DNA from: Rhodospirillaceae bacterium
GTDB taxonomy: Bacteria > Pseudomonadota > Alphaproteobacteria > Rhodospirillales > Rhodospirillaceae
Assembly: GCA_029245025.1 (NCBI GenBank)
Contig: JAQWQC010000034.1
Span: 310,001-374,000, forward strand
Length of the DNA stretch: 64,000 nucleotides
Direction: 5' to 3'
Within the stretch, counting starts at the first letter, position 1; every line of letters begins with the position of its first letter. A program made the position numbers and the translations under genes. Of this stretch, positions 18,907 to 27,096 are shown in pieces. Under the pieces are notes generated by a model, which was not told the origin of the DNA, did not search any database, and was given only the letters and a program-made list of their open reading frames with translations.

Positions 18907-19911
18907 ATGGACCCGTTGACGCAAGGCGCGCTGGGCGCTGCGCTCGCGCAGGCGACGCCGACCAGAACCAAGAACATCGCTCTTGCCGGAGGGTTGGGGT
19001 TTGTCTCGGGCATGGCGGCCGATCTCGACGCGCTGATACGCTCGACATCGGACCCGCTCATTTTTCTTGAGTACCACAGGCACTTTACCCATTCGCTCGC
19101 GTTCATCCCCATTGGTGGGCTGCTTTGCGCATTGGCGCTTTACTATGCTGTTGGCCGGCGTTGGCAGCTCTCGCGCCTTCAAACATTCGCGTGTTGTACT
19201 TTGGGCTACGCCACCCATGGGTTGCTCGATGCGTCGACGTCATATGGCACCATGTTGCTGTGGCCGGTCAGTGAGATACGACTGGCGTGGAGTATCATCC
19301 CCATCATTGATCCGCTGTTTACCATCGTGTTGGTTACGCTCTGCGTGGCGGCGGCCTGGAAACAAAACCGAATGTTTTCCGCCGCGGCGTTGCTTTGGGT
19401 GGGTGCCTACATCTCAATGGGAGCTATGCAACACAGCGCCGCGCTGGCCATGGGGCAGCAGATTGCAGCCTCTCGCGGGCATAATCCGGCCCGGCTCGAA
19501 GCCAAGCCAAGTTTTGCAAACATCCTGGTATGGAAAACCATCTATGAAACGGAAGAGAGCTTTCATGTTGATGCAGTGCGGGTCGGTATCGGGGCGCAGC
19601 ATTTTACCGGCACGTCCATTCTTAAATTGAAACTGGCACGGGATTTGCCGTGGCTTGACGCTGACACCCAACAAGCGACTGATGTGCAGCGCTTCATCGC
19701 GTTTAGTAACGGGTTTGTGTCTATGGATCCCAAACACCCCAACCGCGTCATCGATATTCGGTATTCTTTTGTTCCGAACGAAATTGATCCGCTATGGTCC
19801 CTTAAGTTGGCGCCTGATGCTGGTGGATCAGCGCATGCGATCTATCAAACCCACCGGGAAAATCCCCGTGAGAGCTTTGGCCGCCTCTGGGAGTTGCTCA
19901 CACAGGATTAG
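18907..19911 (+). CDS. YdjM/DUF457-type membrane-bound metal-dependent hydrolase
   Basis: A 334-residue inner-membrane protein. The start MDPLTQGALGAALAQA and the following AADLDALIR and HRHFTHSLAF segments are characteristic of the YdjM family (LexA-regulated membrane hydrolase, DUF457). The histidine and aspartate clusters are presumed metal ligands. There are about four membrane segments in the first 170 residues, then a soluble C-terminal half. The physiological substrate is unknown for the family. The next gene, a DUF1330 protein, follows 31 bases downstream on the same strand. Confidence 0.85.
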   Translation: MDPLTQGALGAALAQATPTRTKNIALAGGLGFVSGMAADLDALIRSTSDPLIFLEYHRHFTHSLAFIPIGGLLCALALYYAVGRRWQLSRLQTFACCTLGYATHGLLDASTSYGTMLLWPVSEIRLAWSIIPIIDPLFTIVLVTLCVAAAWKQNRMFSAAALLWVGAYISMGAMQHSAALAMGQQIAASRGHNPARLEAKPSFANILVWKTIYETEESFHVDAVRVGIGAQHFTGTSILKLKLARDLPWLDADTQQATDVQRFIAFSNGFVSMDPKHPNRVIDIRYSFVPNEIDPLWSLKLAPDAGGSAHAIYQTHRENPRESFGRLWELLTQD

Positions 19912-19942
19912 AGTCTCGTGCTCGTCCCAACAAGGAAACCCA

Positions 19943-20251
19943 ATGCCCGCTTTTCTCATCGCAGATATCGACGTCAACGACCCCGACACCTACGCGAATT
20001 ACATCAAGGCCAATCCGGATATCGTCAATAAATTCGGAGGTCGCTATATCGCGCGTGGAGGTGCGGTAAAAGTGTTGGAAGGCGATTGGCAGCCGCGACG
20101 TACCGTGGTTATTGAATTTCCCGACATGGCGACAATCGAGGCATTTTACGACTCCCCCGAATACACGGAGCTCCGCAAAATCCGTTGGCAGAGCGCCGAC
20201 TCAAGGTTGGTTGCCATTGAGACATTGGATGAGCCGATCGAGCGGCCGTAA
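19943..20251 (+). CDS. DUF1330 family protein
   Basis: A 102-residue ferredoxin-like-fold protein. It starts MPAFLIADIDVNDPDTYANY and contains the FGGRYIARGG and FPDMATIEAFYDSPEY segments typical of DUF1330 (dimeric alpha/beta-barrel superfamily). The function of the family is not established; relatives include small monooxygenases and stress proteins. The start is set at the ATG at 19943, which has an AAGGA about 6 bases upstream; the open frame extends far into the previous gene without family similarity. The 162 bases between it and rsmD hold nothing I recognise. Confidence 0.88.
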   Translation: MPAFLIADIDVNDPDTYANYIKANPDIVNKFGGRYIARGGAVKVLEGDWQPRRTVVIEFPDMATIEAFYDSPEYTELRKIRWQSADSRLVAIETLDEPIERP

Positions 20252-20413
20252 AAGTTTTCTTGCAAGGGTTTCCATGTAAAATCTCAGAGGGTTGCCGTAG
20301 GTCCTTCATCCATACTCGTCTGTAAACTTTCTAAATTTCTGAGCGCACTCGAGAATTTCTTCAAAACCCCATGGTGCATGGGCTCGTTCCTCGCAAATCC
20401 GAATTTTATTTTT

Positions 20414-20986
20414 TTAGGGGTCGCGAATGAGGTAGGTCAGTGCACCGCGGCCGTAACTACGGACATCCTCGACGATAAACCCCGCGGGCGCTGTCACCGT
20501 CTCGCCGGTCGCTGACTCGACCACGATGATTGCATTGTCTGTGAGCCAATCTTTACCGACCAATGCAGTCAAGGTCGGGTCTATGAGGCATTGTTCATAA
20601 GGGGGGTCGAGCAGGGCTAGATCATAGGGTTGCGCGGCGGTCGGCAAAGTCGTTGCATCCATTGTTAGAACCGTCACTTTATCGTTGACCCCGAGGGCTG
20701 TGATATTTCGCTTGAGCACAGAAAGAGATGGCCCGTTTTGCTCAATAAAAGTCACATGTGCGGCGCCTCGACTAAGGGCATCAAGGCCGAGGGCGCCAGT
20801 GCCGGCGAATAGGTCAATCACCCGCGCGCCCCGCAGTTTGAATCCGATATTTGAAAAACTGTGTTCAAGACGGTTGAACAACGCCTGGCGGGCGCGGTCG
20901 GAGGTGGGGCGTACGCTGTCGCCGTCGGGCACAGCGAGAGGTTTGTTCTTAAACGTGCCCGCCGTTATCCGAACTTTGCCGCTCAT
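20414..20986 (-). CDS. rsmD: 16S rRNA (guanine(966)-N(2))-methyltransferase
   Basis: A 190-residue RsmD-type methyltransferase that modifies G966 of 16S rRNA. Markers are the N-terminal VRITAGTFKNKPL, RPTSDRARQALFN, motif I DLFAGTGALGLDAL, and the N-methyltransferase catalytic motif LLDPPYEQ. Its start overlaps the stop of the upstream pseudouridine synthase by 4 bases (ATGA), so the two rRNA-modification genes are translationally coupled. Confidence 0.95.
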   Translation of the reverse strand: MSGKVRITAGTFKNKPLAVPDGDSVRPTSDRARQALFNRLEHSFSNIGFKLRGARVIDLFAGTGALGLDALSRGAAHVTFIEQNGPSLSVLKRNITALGVNDKVTVLTMDATTLPTAAQPYDLALLDPPYEQCLIDPTLTALVGKDWLTDNAIIVVESATGETVTAPAGFIVEDVRSYGRGALTYLIRDP

Positions 20987-21777
20987 TTCTTTTGGTTGTT
21001 TTTGCCGGTGTTTTTCTTGATCTCCGGCACGTCGGCGCCCAGTTGTTCTTTTAGCACCTTGCCGGGAATCTCAGTCAGTTCACCGGGCTTTAGAGAGCCC
21101 AACTGGAAGGGGCCATATGCCGTGCGCATCAAACGATTAACCTTGAGGCCAACGTGCTCCATTAATCGGCGCACTTCACGGTTTTTGCCTTCCTTCAATG
21201 TCACGGTCAGCCAGGAGTTCACGCCGGGCTTGCGGTCTAGCTTAACCCCAACGGGTCCGTAGTGAATGCCGTCGATGGTCACGCCTTTGGTCAACGGATC
21301 GAACATTTTGTCTTTGATATCGCCGTGAACCCGCACTCTATAGCGCCGGGTCCAGCCGCGCGAGGGGTGTTCCATGGATCGTGCGAGGCCACCGTCGTTT
21401 GTCAGTAACAGCAAACCTTCAGAGTTGATGTCCAGGCGACCGATGGAAATGACTCGGGGGAGAAAGGCGGGCAGGGAGTCGAATACGGTCTCGCGGCTTC
21501 GCTCGTCCTTGTGGCTGGTGACCAGCCCAGTCGGCTTGTTGTATCGCCACAACCGAGGTGGATCGAGGGCGGGCAGTTTCTCACCATCGACCCGCACTAA
21601 ATCGTTTGCTGTTACTTTGACGCCCGGTTTTTCGAGGGTCACGCCATTCACGGTCACGCGGCCCTGTTCTATCAGGGTTTCTGCTTCGCGACGCGAGCAT
21701 ATGCCGGCGCGCGCAATAACCTTAGCAACGCGGTCACCATCGGGTGAGTCAGCTATAGATGCTTTTGGCGCGTTCAT
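20983..21777 (-). CDS. RluB/RsuA-family rRNA pseudouridine synthase
   Basis: A 264-residue enzyme with an N-terminal S4 RNA-binding domain (VAKVIARAGICSRREAE) and a catalytic domain carrying GRLDINSEGLLLLTNDG, which holds the essential aspartate. Subfamily placement is most likely RluB (23S rRNA, helix 89 region), but RsuA-like proteins share these motifs. The C-terminus is a lysine/asparagine-rich tail. Stop/start overlaps of 4 bases on both sides tie it to the amidotransferase upstream and rsmD downstream. Confidence 0.92.
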   Translation of the reverse strand: MNAPKASIADSPDGDRVAKVIARAGICSRREAETLIEQGRVTVNGVTLEKPGVKVTANDLVRVDGEKLPALDPPRLWRYNKPTGLVTSHKDERSRETVFDSLPAFLPRVISIGRLDINSEGLLLLTNDGGLARSMEHPSRGWTRRYRVRVHGDIKDKMFDPLTKGVTIDGIHYGPVGVKLDRKPGVNSWLTVTLKEGKNREVRRLMEHVGLKVNRLMRTAYGPFQLGSLKPGELTEIPGKVLKEQLGADVPEIKKNTGKNNQKK

Positions 21778-22484
21778 GTGCAGGCCTGAATGAAGGAGTC
21801 ATACAGCCGGCGGTCGCCGTCCGAGATGTGAAACTCCGGGTGCCACTGCACGCCAATGCACCACCGCTTTGATGGGTCCTCGATTCCTTCAATTACCCCG
21901 TCGGGGGCAATTGCGTCGACGACGACATGAGATGGCACGGCTTTCACAGCCTGATGATGGGCGCTGTTCACCGCCAAGGTTTCAACGCCAACAATGTCGT
22001 GCAGGTGCGTACCTGAGGTGATGGTTACATCATGTCCGGCTTCATCACGTGGGTTGGGTTGTTCATGGGCCAAGGCGTTGTCGACTTCATCGGGAATGTG
22101 TTGGATCAGTGATCCACCAAGGGCGACTGCGAGCAACTGCTGGCCCCCACAGATGCCAAAGATCGGCTTATCATCGGCGAGAAAGTTTTGCGTGAGTCCC
22201 AGCTCGAAGTCAGTGCGGTCCGCCTTCAGGACGACTGTGTCGTGCGCCGTTTCTTCTCCAAACAGGGCGGGGTCAACGTCGAAGGCGCCGCCGGATACGA
22301 TCAAGCCATCGATCATCGATGCGTATTGATCAACCAGGTTGGTGTCAGGGGGCAAAATAATGGGAATGCCGCCTGCAGCTTGTACCGCCGAGCAATAGTT
22401 CACACGCAACGCATACCAATGGAACTTCGAGTATCCACCTGGATCTTCACGGTCGGCGGTAATGCCTATTATGGGAGAAGTCAT
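21774..22484 (-). CDS. Class I glutamine amidotransferase-like gamma-glutamyl hydrolase (PuuD family)
   Basis: A 236-residue peptidase C26 protein. The nucleophile elbow GICGGQQLLA carries the catalytic cysteine, and the histidine/glutamate pair is in the C-terminal VQWHPEF. Such enzymes hydrolyse gamma-glutamyl amides, for example gamma-glutamyl-GABA in putrescine breakdown. There are no other puu genes here, so the substrate is uncertain. It heads an overlapping run with the pseudouridine synthase and rsmD, and lies 55 bases after the transglycosylase gene. Confidence 0.9.
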   Translation of the reverse strand: MTSPIIGITADREDPGGYSKFHWYALRVNYCSAVQAAGGIPIILPPDTNLVDQYASMIDGLIVSGGAFDVDPALFGEETAHDTVVLKADRTDFELGLTQNFLADDKPIFGICGGQQLLAVALGGSLIQHIPDEVDNALAHEQPNPRDEAGHDVTITSGTHLHDIVGVETLAVNSAHHQAVKAVPSHVVVDAIAPDGVIEGIEDPSKRWCIGVQWHPEFHISDGDRRLYDSFIQACT

Positions 22485-22539
22485 GGACCGGGCTTTACGC
22501 TGTCGTCCGCCACCGGGTCAAGACGCAGGCTAACTAAAC

Positions 22540-23532
22540 CTATGCGCGAAGGGGCTGATCTTGGGCCTGCGGGTTGGCCTGGCGGTACGCCTGCTCAGCC
22601 GTGATCGCACTGTCCCGATCAAATGCCTGAGTCAGGACGCTGCCCCAGTCGTTGCGACCGAATCCAATTGTGCCAAGGGCGAAGGGGTCGTCAACCATCT
22701 GCATCGGGAGGGCTGATATCATCTGTGACAGCATTTGAAGCAGATATATGGAAATACTCATCTGATCTGTTTCACCGGACCGTTGCGCTGCGCCGACACA
22801 AAAGGGCGAGGTAGTAGTTCTGCTAAAAGCAGGTGACGCTGGTGTCGATTGTTGGCTTGGGTCAAACAACCCAGCCACATTAGCGGTTGCACTCAAGCGA
22901 TCGGTAAACTTGTCTCTTAGCCAGTCAATCACTTCGGCGGCTGTGCGGGCGAGGCCATTGTTCTCGAAGAAGACAGTTTTATTTGCATTTGCTGCGGCTG
23001 GCAGTAAATCAACAGCTGGCTTGGTCGGGTCTTGCTCTGCTGTGGTGACCAAAGCTGTCGCGCCCCAGGCACTAAGGAAGTGGGCGAAGTAGAGCTCCGC
23101 CGGAGAGGCTTCTCGGCCGAGAGATGTTTCGAGAGTTTGGGCATTGTCGCTGGCGAAAAACGCGGCGAAACGGGATGAGATGTATGGATCGCTGCGCAAA
23201 GCTAGAATTTCGATTTCCGCGTCTTCATTTAGTACTGTCATACGCCCGGTGACACTTTCTTTCACTTGAGCGGCGAGATCACCAAAGCCCAAGCCGTCAC
23301 CATGGCGCCGCATCATGTCGAGCCAGGTACCACGCGTGAACTGAAATAGGCCAGTGGCCGATGAAGTTGATGCCTTGGCGTTGGAATCAAACCCACTCTC
23401 TTGCGCGGCTTTCGCGAGCAAGTAGTGGAAGCTGACGCCGCTTTCGGCGCTCGCCGTTTGAATGCCCTTGAGGGTGCGATGCTCGACCTGGTGGCCGCAG
23501 TTCCGCACCAAATTAACAGCGTGATCCATCAT
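22540..23532 (-). CDS. Lytic transglycosylase-like (SLT-fold) protein
   Basis: A 330-residue protein with an SLT/lysozyme-like module in its N-terminal half. The catalytic glutamate is in AKAAQESGFDSNAKA, followed by SATGLFQFTRGTW; these match the ES and GLFQ motifs of lytic transglycosylases. No convincing signal peptide is seen at the annotated start, so export may be non-classical or the true start may differ. The C-terminal 130 residues have low similarity to anything I know. It is divergent from tadA, with about 120 bases between. Confidence 0.82.
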   Translation of the reverse strand: MMDHAVNLVRNCGHQVEHRTLKGIQTASAESGVSFHYLLAKAAQESGFDSNAKASTSSATGLFQFTRGTWLDMMRRHGDGLGFGDLAAQVKESVTGRMTVLNEDAEIEILALRSDPYISSRFAAFFASDNAQTLETSLGREASPAELYFAHFLSAWGATALVTTAEQDPTKPAVDLLPAAANANKTVFFENNGLARTAAEVIDWLRDKFTDRLSATANVAGLFDPSQQSTPASPAFSRTTTSPFCVGAAQRSGETDQMSISIYLLQMLSQMISALPMQMVDDPFALGTIGFGRNDWGSVLTQAFDRDSAITAEQAYRQANPQAQDQPLRA

Positions 23533-23651
23533 GGCAGAAAAACCCCAAATATTTTATCTCATCTGTACTTTAGGCGCGGAAAGTTACCAGAACGTTACCG
23601 ATCAAGGCTGGAACGCTTGACCTGAGGGCATAGCCCCCCGATTGTCCGGCT

Positions 23652-24104
23652 ATGACCAAGACAGATTTCATGGGTATGGCCCTAGAACAGGCACAAAAGG
23701 CGGCAGACCGGGGCGAAGTGCCGGTTGGCGCGGTTATGGTCGATCCTGATAAAAACCAGGTTGTGGCCAGGGCTGGCAATGAAGTTGAAGCCACGCATGA
23801 TCCGACGGCACATGCGGAAATGCTTGTGATTCGGGAGGCTGCCGCGAGCCACGGGAGTGCCCGGCTGTCAGGATTTGATCTCTATGTCACTCTCGAGCCC
23901 TGCCCGATGTGCGCCACGGCGATATCCTTCGCGCGCCTTAGGCGAGTCGAATTCGGCGCCTACGACCCCAAAGGTGGCGGGGTTGAGCATGGGGCAAAGA
24001 TTTTCTCACAGCCAACCTGCCACCATCGCCCGGAGATTTTCGGCGGCGTGCAGGAGCAAGAGGCTGCTACCCTGCTCAAAGGGTTTTTCGCGTCACGTCG
24101 GTGA
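23652..24104 (+). CDS. tadA: tRNA-specific adenosine deaminase
   Basis: A 150-residue zinc deaminase that converts A34 to inosine in tRNA-Arg(ACG). The zinc site is complete: His54 with catalytic Glu56 in HAE, and Cys84/Cys87 in PCPMC. Other TadA segments (EVPVGAVMV, the SGFDLYVTLE strand and the FGAYDPKGGGVEHG loop) are present. Placement divergent from the RluB/rsmD block is common in alphaproteobacteria, here with two extra genes in between. Confidence 0.95.
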   Translation: MTKTDFMGMALEQAQKAADRGEVPVGAVMVDPDKNQVVARAGNEVEATHDPTAHAEMLVIREAAASHGSARLSGFDLYVTLEPCPMCATAISFARLRRVEFGAYDPKGGGVEHGAKIFSQPTCHHRPEIFGGVQEQEAATLLKGFFASRR

Positions 24105-24144
24105 CGCTTGCGCTGGGAAGAAGGCCCGCTAGGGTGATGCCACG

Positions 24145-24585
24145 ATGAAAACAATCATTTCGGTGTTTGGTATTCTTTTGACGTTCTCTGCTGTCGACCC
24201 CGCATCAGCGCAAGAAGAAGTCCTGTGACTCCGTGCTTTTGCCGGTAGGCATATCCAAATCGATCCAATTATGGCCACGTTTCAGACCGCCAGTGGCATT
24301 CGCTAAGAAATCCTGACTGGCAGGCTGGTCATCGGCAAAGATTCAACCGTTCGCTGAGCCAGTTGGATTGCACCTAAGAAGCATGAAGATATCATATTTC
24401 GGTTGTGGGACCGCACCCTGACAACGGCGGACTTTGAGGGCGACCGCAAAGCCGAAATGTCTCAAGCTACATTTAGGTTTGCCCGTGAGTAGACTGACCC
24501 GTGTTACTATACGGCGGTCAAATTTGCCGACGGTTTTGAAGAGATGGATGGGGATTATTCAAACCTCTCAACGCTCTGCAAGTAA
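24145..24585 (+). pseudogene. Secreted small protein gene inactivated by four in-frame stops
   Basis: Read in one frame from the ATG at 24145, this gives a clean Sec leader (MKTIISVFGILLTFSAV, then ASAQ) and about 146 codons to a TAA at 24583. The frame is interrupted by TGA at 24226, TAA at 24304, TGA at 24355 and TAG at 24490, with no frameshift. Each internal stop can arise by one C-to-T change from CGA, CAA, CGA and CAG. The remaining codons look protein-like, with a PCYYT motif and a C-terminal cysteine suggesting a disulfide. Family unknown. Ordinary genes here use all three stops, so recoding is not the explanation. Confidence 0.72.
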
Positions 24586-24593
24586 ATTCTAAA

Positions 24594-25682
24594 TCAAAGA
24601 CCTGCGAGTCCTGCCATTCCGCGATACCAGACATCCATACTTCGCGTGTAGACTGTTTCGCGCCACTCCGCGGAGTCTGGAGAAAAGGCCTCTTTGAGAT
24701 TAGCCTTAATAGATCGAGCCGCCTCGGAATTTAGGTCCCCATGAAGATGAAGCCAGTTATCGGCGCGGAGTGCGCGGTAGACAACGTCTAGGGGGTGCGA
24801 GCCGAATTCCAGCGTGTTGCCATAAAAGGGTGTCGGCGCCAGTTCTCGTCCGATGCCCGTCAAATTGTAGCCGTCATGGGCGCTCCGCGACCCGGATGCT
24901 GCCAAGACGGTTACACCGTCGGTGCCCCAGATCTCATTTGCTTTTTCAACGCCGGGCTCACCTTCATCGCCGACAATGTAGCACTCACCATGGCCTGATG
25001 GCCCAAGCCCCGTATGAAAATCAATCAAGGCAACGTGGTCAGCGTCGGATGTGTGAGCGTCTAGGGTTGCTAGGATGGTTGTGCGCGACCACGTCGGTGC
25101 TGTGCCGCCGTAAAACAGCCCGTCAGGTCGGCTGAACTGTCCGCCCATGACGACGCGGTTGAGGGCTTTCTGGCCGTGCTCCTCAACGTAGGACTCTAAT
25201 ATGCTGTCGGCCTCAGCGAGCGCGCTGTCCGTCCAGTCATCGGGGCAAATAGCGCCATGTAATTTGTCGTACTCAGGGTTCTGAGGGGTGGGCTCGGCAT
25301 AGTCTAGGAAGTTGCGATTAAGGTCGACGTTGCCCTCGGTTACGCGGCGTAGCCAGGCAAAGCCGTGCGGGTTCACCGCATGCATGAGGATGACAGAGGT
25401 GTTATCGGGGAGATCGCGGTACCGGTCTTCATCCATCCAACCAACTTGGGCGGCAGAGCCAATAAACCCTTCGCCACCGTGGGTCGCTGACATCGTGACA
25501 AACACTCTTTCGGCGTCGAGCGGACCAAATGCTGCGACGTCCAGCGCGAGTTCTTCGCCGGTTGGACCTTTCAGAGGGTGAATATTGTTGGTGACGACAG
25601 CCCCGGCGTCCTCAGCGGTGGCCAAGAATTTCTGCCGCGCTTCGCCATAGGTTGATGCGAAATAATTGTGCGGCGCAGTCAT
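24594..25682 (-). CDS. DUF2817 family M14-like metallopeptidase
   Basis: A 362-residue cytoplasmic protein matching DUF2817, a branch of the M14 carboxypeptidase-like fold. A THGGEGFIG segment gives the HxxE zinc-ligand pair, and DFHTGLGPSG supplies a later histidine. Acyl- or peptide-amide cleavage is expected from the fold; the substrate is not known. The ATG at 25682 overlaps the purD stop by one base (TGATG), and a GTG one codon earlier is possible. It is co-transcribed with purD. Confidence 0.85.
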   Translation of the reverse strand: MTAPHNYFASTYGEARQKFLATAEDAGAVVTNNIHPLKGPTGEELALDVAAFGPLDAERVFVTMSATHGGEGFIGSAAQVGWMDEDRYRDLPDNTSVILMHAVNPHGFAWLRRVTEGNVDLNRNFLDYAEPTPQNPEYDKLHGAICPDDWTDSALAEADSILESYVEEHGQKALNRVVMGGQFSRPDGLFYGGTAPTWSRTTILATLDAHTSDADHVALIDFHTGLGPSGHGECYIVGDEGEPGVEKANEIWGTDGVTVLAASGSRSAHDGYNLTGIGRELAPTPFYGNTLEFGSHPLDVVYRALRADNWLHLHGDLNSEAARSIKANLKEAFSPDSAEWRETVYTRSMDVWYRGMAGLAGL

Positions 25683-26971
25683 CACTTTGCAGTCTTAGCT
25701 TCGCGCTCTACCGCTCGCCATCCAATATCGCGTCGACAGAATCCGCCTGGCCACTCAATAGCATCGACGGCGTTATAGGCTTTCGATTGGGCGTTTGTTA
25801 CGGAGGTTCCCATTGCAGTTACACCCAATACGCGGCCGCCAGTGGCTGTAAGTGTTTCGCCATCTTTCTTTGTGCCGGCATGGAAAACCAGTACGCCATC
25901 TTGCCCTTCAGCTGCATTGACTCCTTTGATTTCTGATCCTTTTTCGTAGGCACCGGGATAGCCATTTGCTGCCATCACCACGATCATTGCCGCATCGTCA
26001 TGCCAGCGTAAATTAAATCGATCCAGTTGTCCGTCCGCTGCGGCGATCAAAGCAGGAAGGATGTCCGACTTTAGACGTCGCATCAGAACCTGGCATTCGG
26101 GATCACCGAAGCGCACGTTGTATTCCAAAATCTTGGTGCCCGTTTTTGAGATCATCAGCCCGGCGAAAAGGACGCCCACGTAGGGTGTGCCCATATCGGC
26201 CATGGTTTTTACGGTCGGGTTGATGATGGTTTCCATCACCTCTTCTGTTAGGGCGCCAGTCATCACGGGAGCTGGAGAGTACGCGCCCATGCCACCCGTA
26301 TTGGGGCCGGTGTCACCATTCCCAACAGCCTTGTGGTCTTGTGCAGAGATCAAGGGGAGCGCGTGTGTGCCATCGACCAGAGCAAAGAAACTCGCTTCTT
26401 CTCCGTCCAGAAATTCTTCAATAACAATTTCGTTGCCGGCGTCCCCAAATGTTTTGTCGGTCATTATGGAATCGACGGCAGCGTGAGCCTCGTCCACGGT
26501 GTCGCACAAAATGACGCCCTTGCCGGCCGCAAGACCATCGGTTTTAACCACGATCGGTGCGCCTTGCTCAGTGATATAGGCTTTGGCGGTGGCGCTATCC
26601 GTGAAGCGTCCATAGGCGGCGGTCGGCACACCGCTCTTGGTCAGGAGATCTTTCATATAGGCTTTGGAGCCTTCAATTTGTGCCGCCGCTGCGCTGGGAC
26701 CAAACGTCTTTATACCTGCTGCTCGCAGGTCATCGGCGAGTCCCATCACCAAGGGTGCTTCAGGGCCGACCACGACGAAATCAATGGCGTTCTCTTTAGC
26801 GAAGGAGACCAAGCCAGCGACATCTTCGGCGCCAATTGGAACGCACTCAGCTTCGCGGGCAATCCCGGCGTTTCCTGGGGCGCAATACAATTTGTCGCAT
26901 AAGGGCGAGGCCGCAATTGACCAGCACAGGGCGTGCTCCCGCCCGCCACCACCGACTACCAAAACCTTCAT
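25682..26971 (-). CDS. purD: Phosphoribosylamine-glycine ligase
   Basis: A 429-residue ATP-grasp enzyme for the second step of de novo purine synthesis, making GAR from phosphoribosylamine, glycine and ATP. Family segments are intact: [13 protein letters not shown] at the start, the VVGPEAPL region, GLAAGKGV, and the metal-binding [10 protein letters not shown]. Full length. GGAG lies about 10 bases before the ATG. It is divergent from the methyltransferase at 27,097; in related genomes purD often neighbours xseA, which here is displaced by about 2.3 kb. Confidence 0.97.
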   Translation of the reverse strand: MKVLVVGGGGREHALCWSIAASPLCDKLYCAPGNAGIAREAECVPIGAEDVAGLVSFAKENAIDFVVVGPEAPLVMGLADDLRAAGIKTFGPSAAAAQIEGSKAYMKDLLTKSGVPTAAYGRFTDSATAKAYITEQGAPIVVKTDGLAAGKGVILCDTVDEAHAAVDSIMTDKTFGDAGNEIVIEEFLDGEEASFFALVDGTHALPLISAQDHKAVGNGDTGPNTGGMGAYSPAPVMTGALTEEVMETIINPTVKTMADMGTPYVGVLFAGLMISKTGTKILEYNVRFGDPECQVLMRRLKSDILPALIAAADGQLDRFNLRWHDDAAMIVVMAANGYPGAYEKGSEIKGVNAAEGQDGVLVFHAGTKKDGETLTATGGRVLGVTAMGTSVTNAQSKAYNAVDAIEWPGGFCRRDIGWRAVEREAKTAK

Positions 26972-27096
26972 CTAAATATCTCCGGCTTTTGCTGTTGCAT
27001 TTGTTTGGCGCAGGAGGCCTCTTAATACAAGAATGTTTTCTCTTATGCCGAGTGTTGACGAGAATAAGATGATGTCAGCGAGATCGGCACGCGCTG

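Noticed and set aside
20252-20413. Possible small RNA between DUF1330 and rsmD
   Set aside because: Only a short CCCATG/CATGGG hairpin is visible; no promoter or terminator to support a transcript.
24145-24585. Stop-codon recoding (for example selenocysteine or reassigned TGA) in the secreted gene
   Set aside because: The internal stops include TAA and TAG as well as TGA, and ordinary genes in the window end with these codons. No recoding element is visible.
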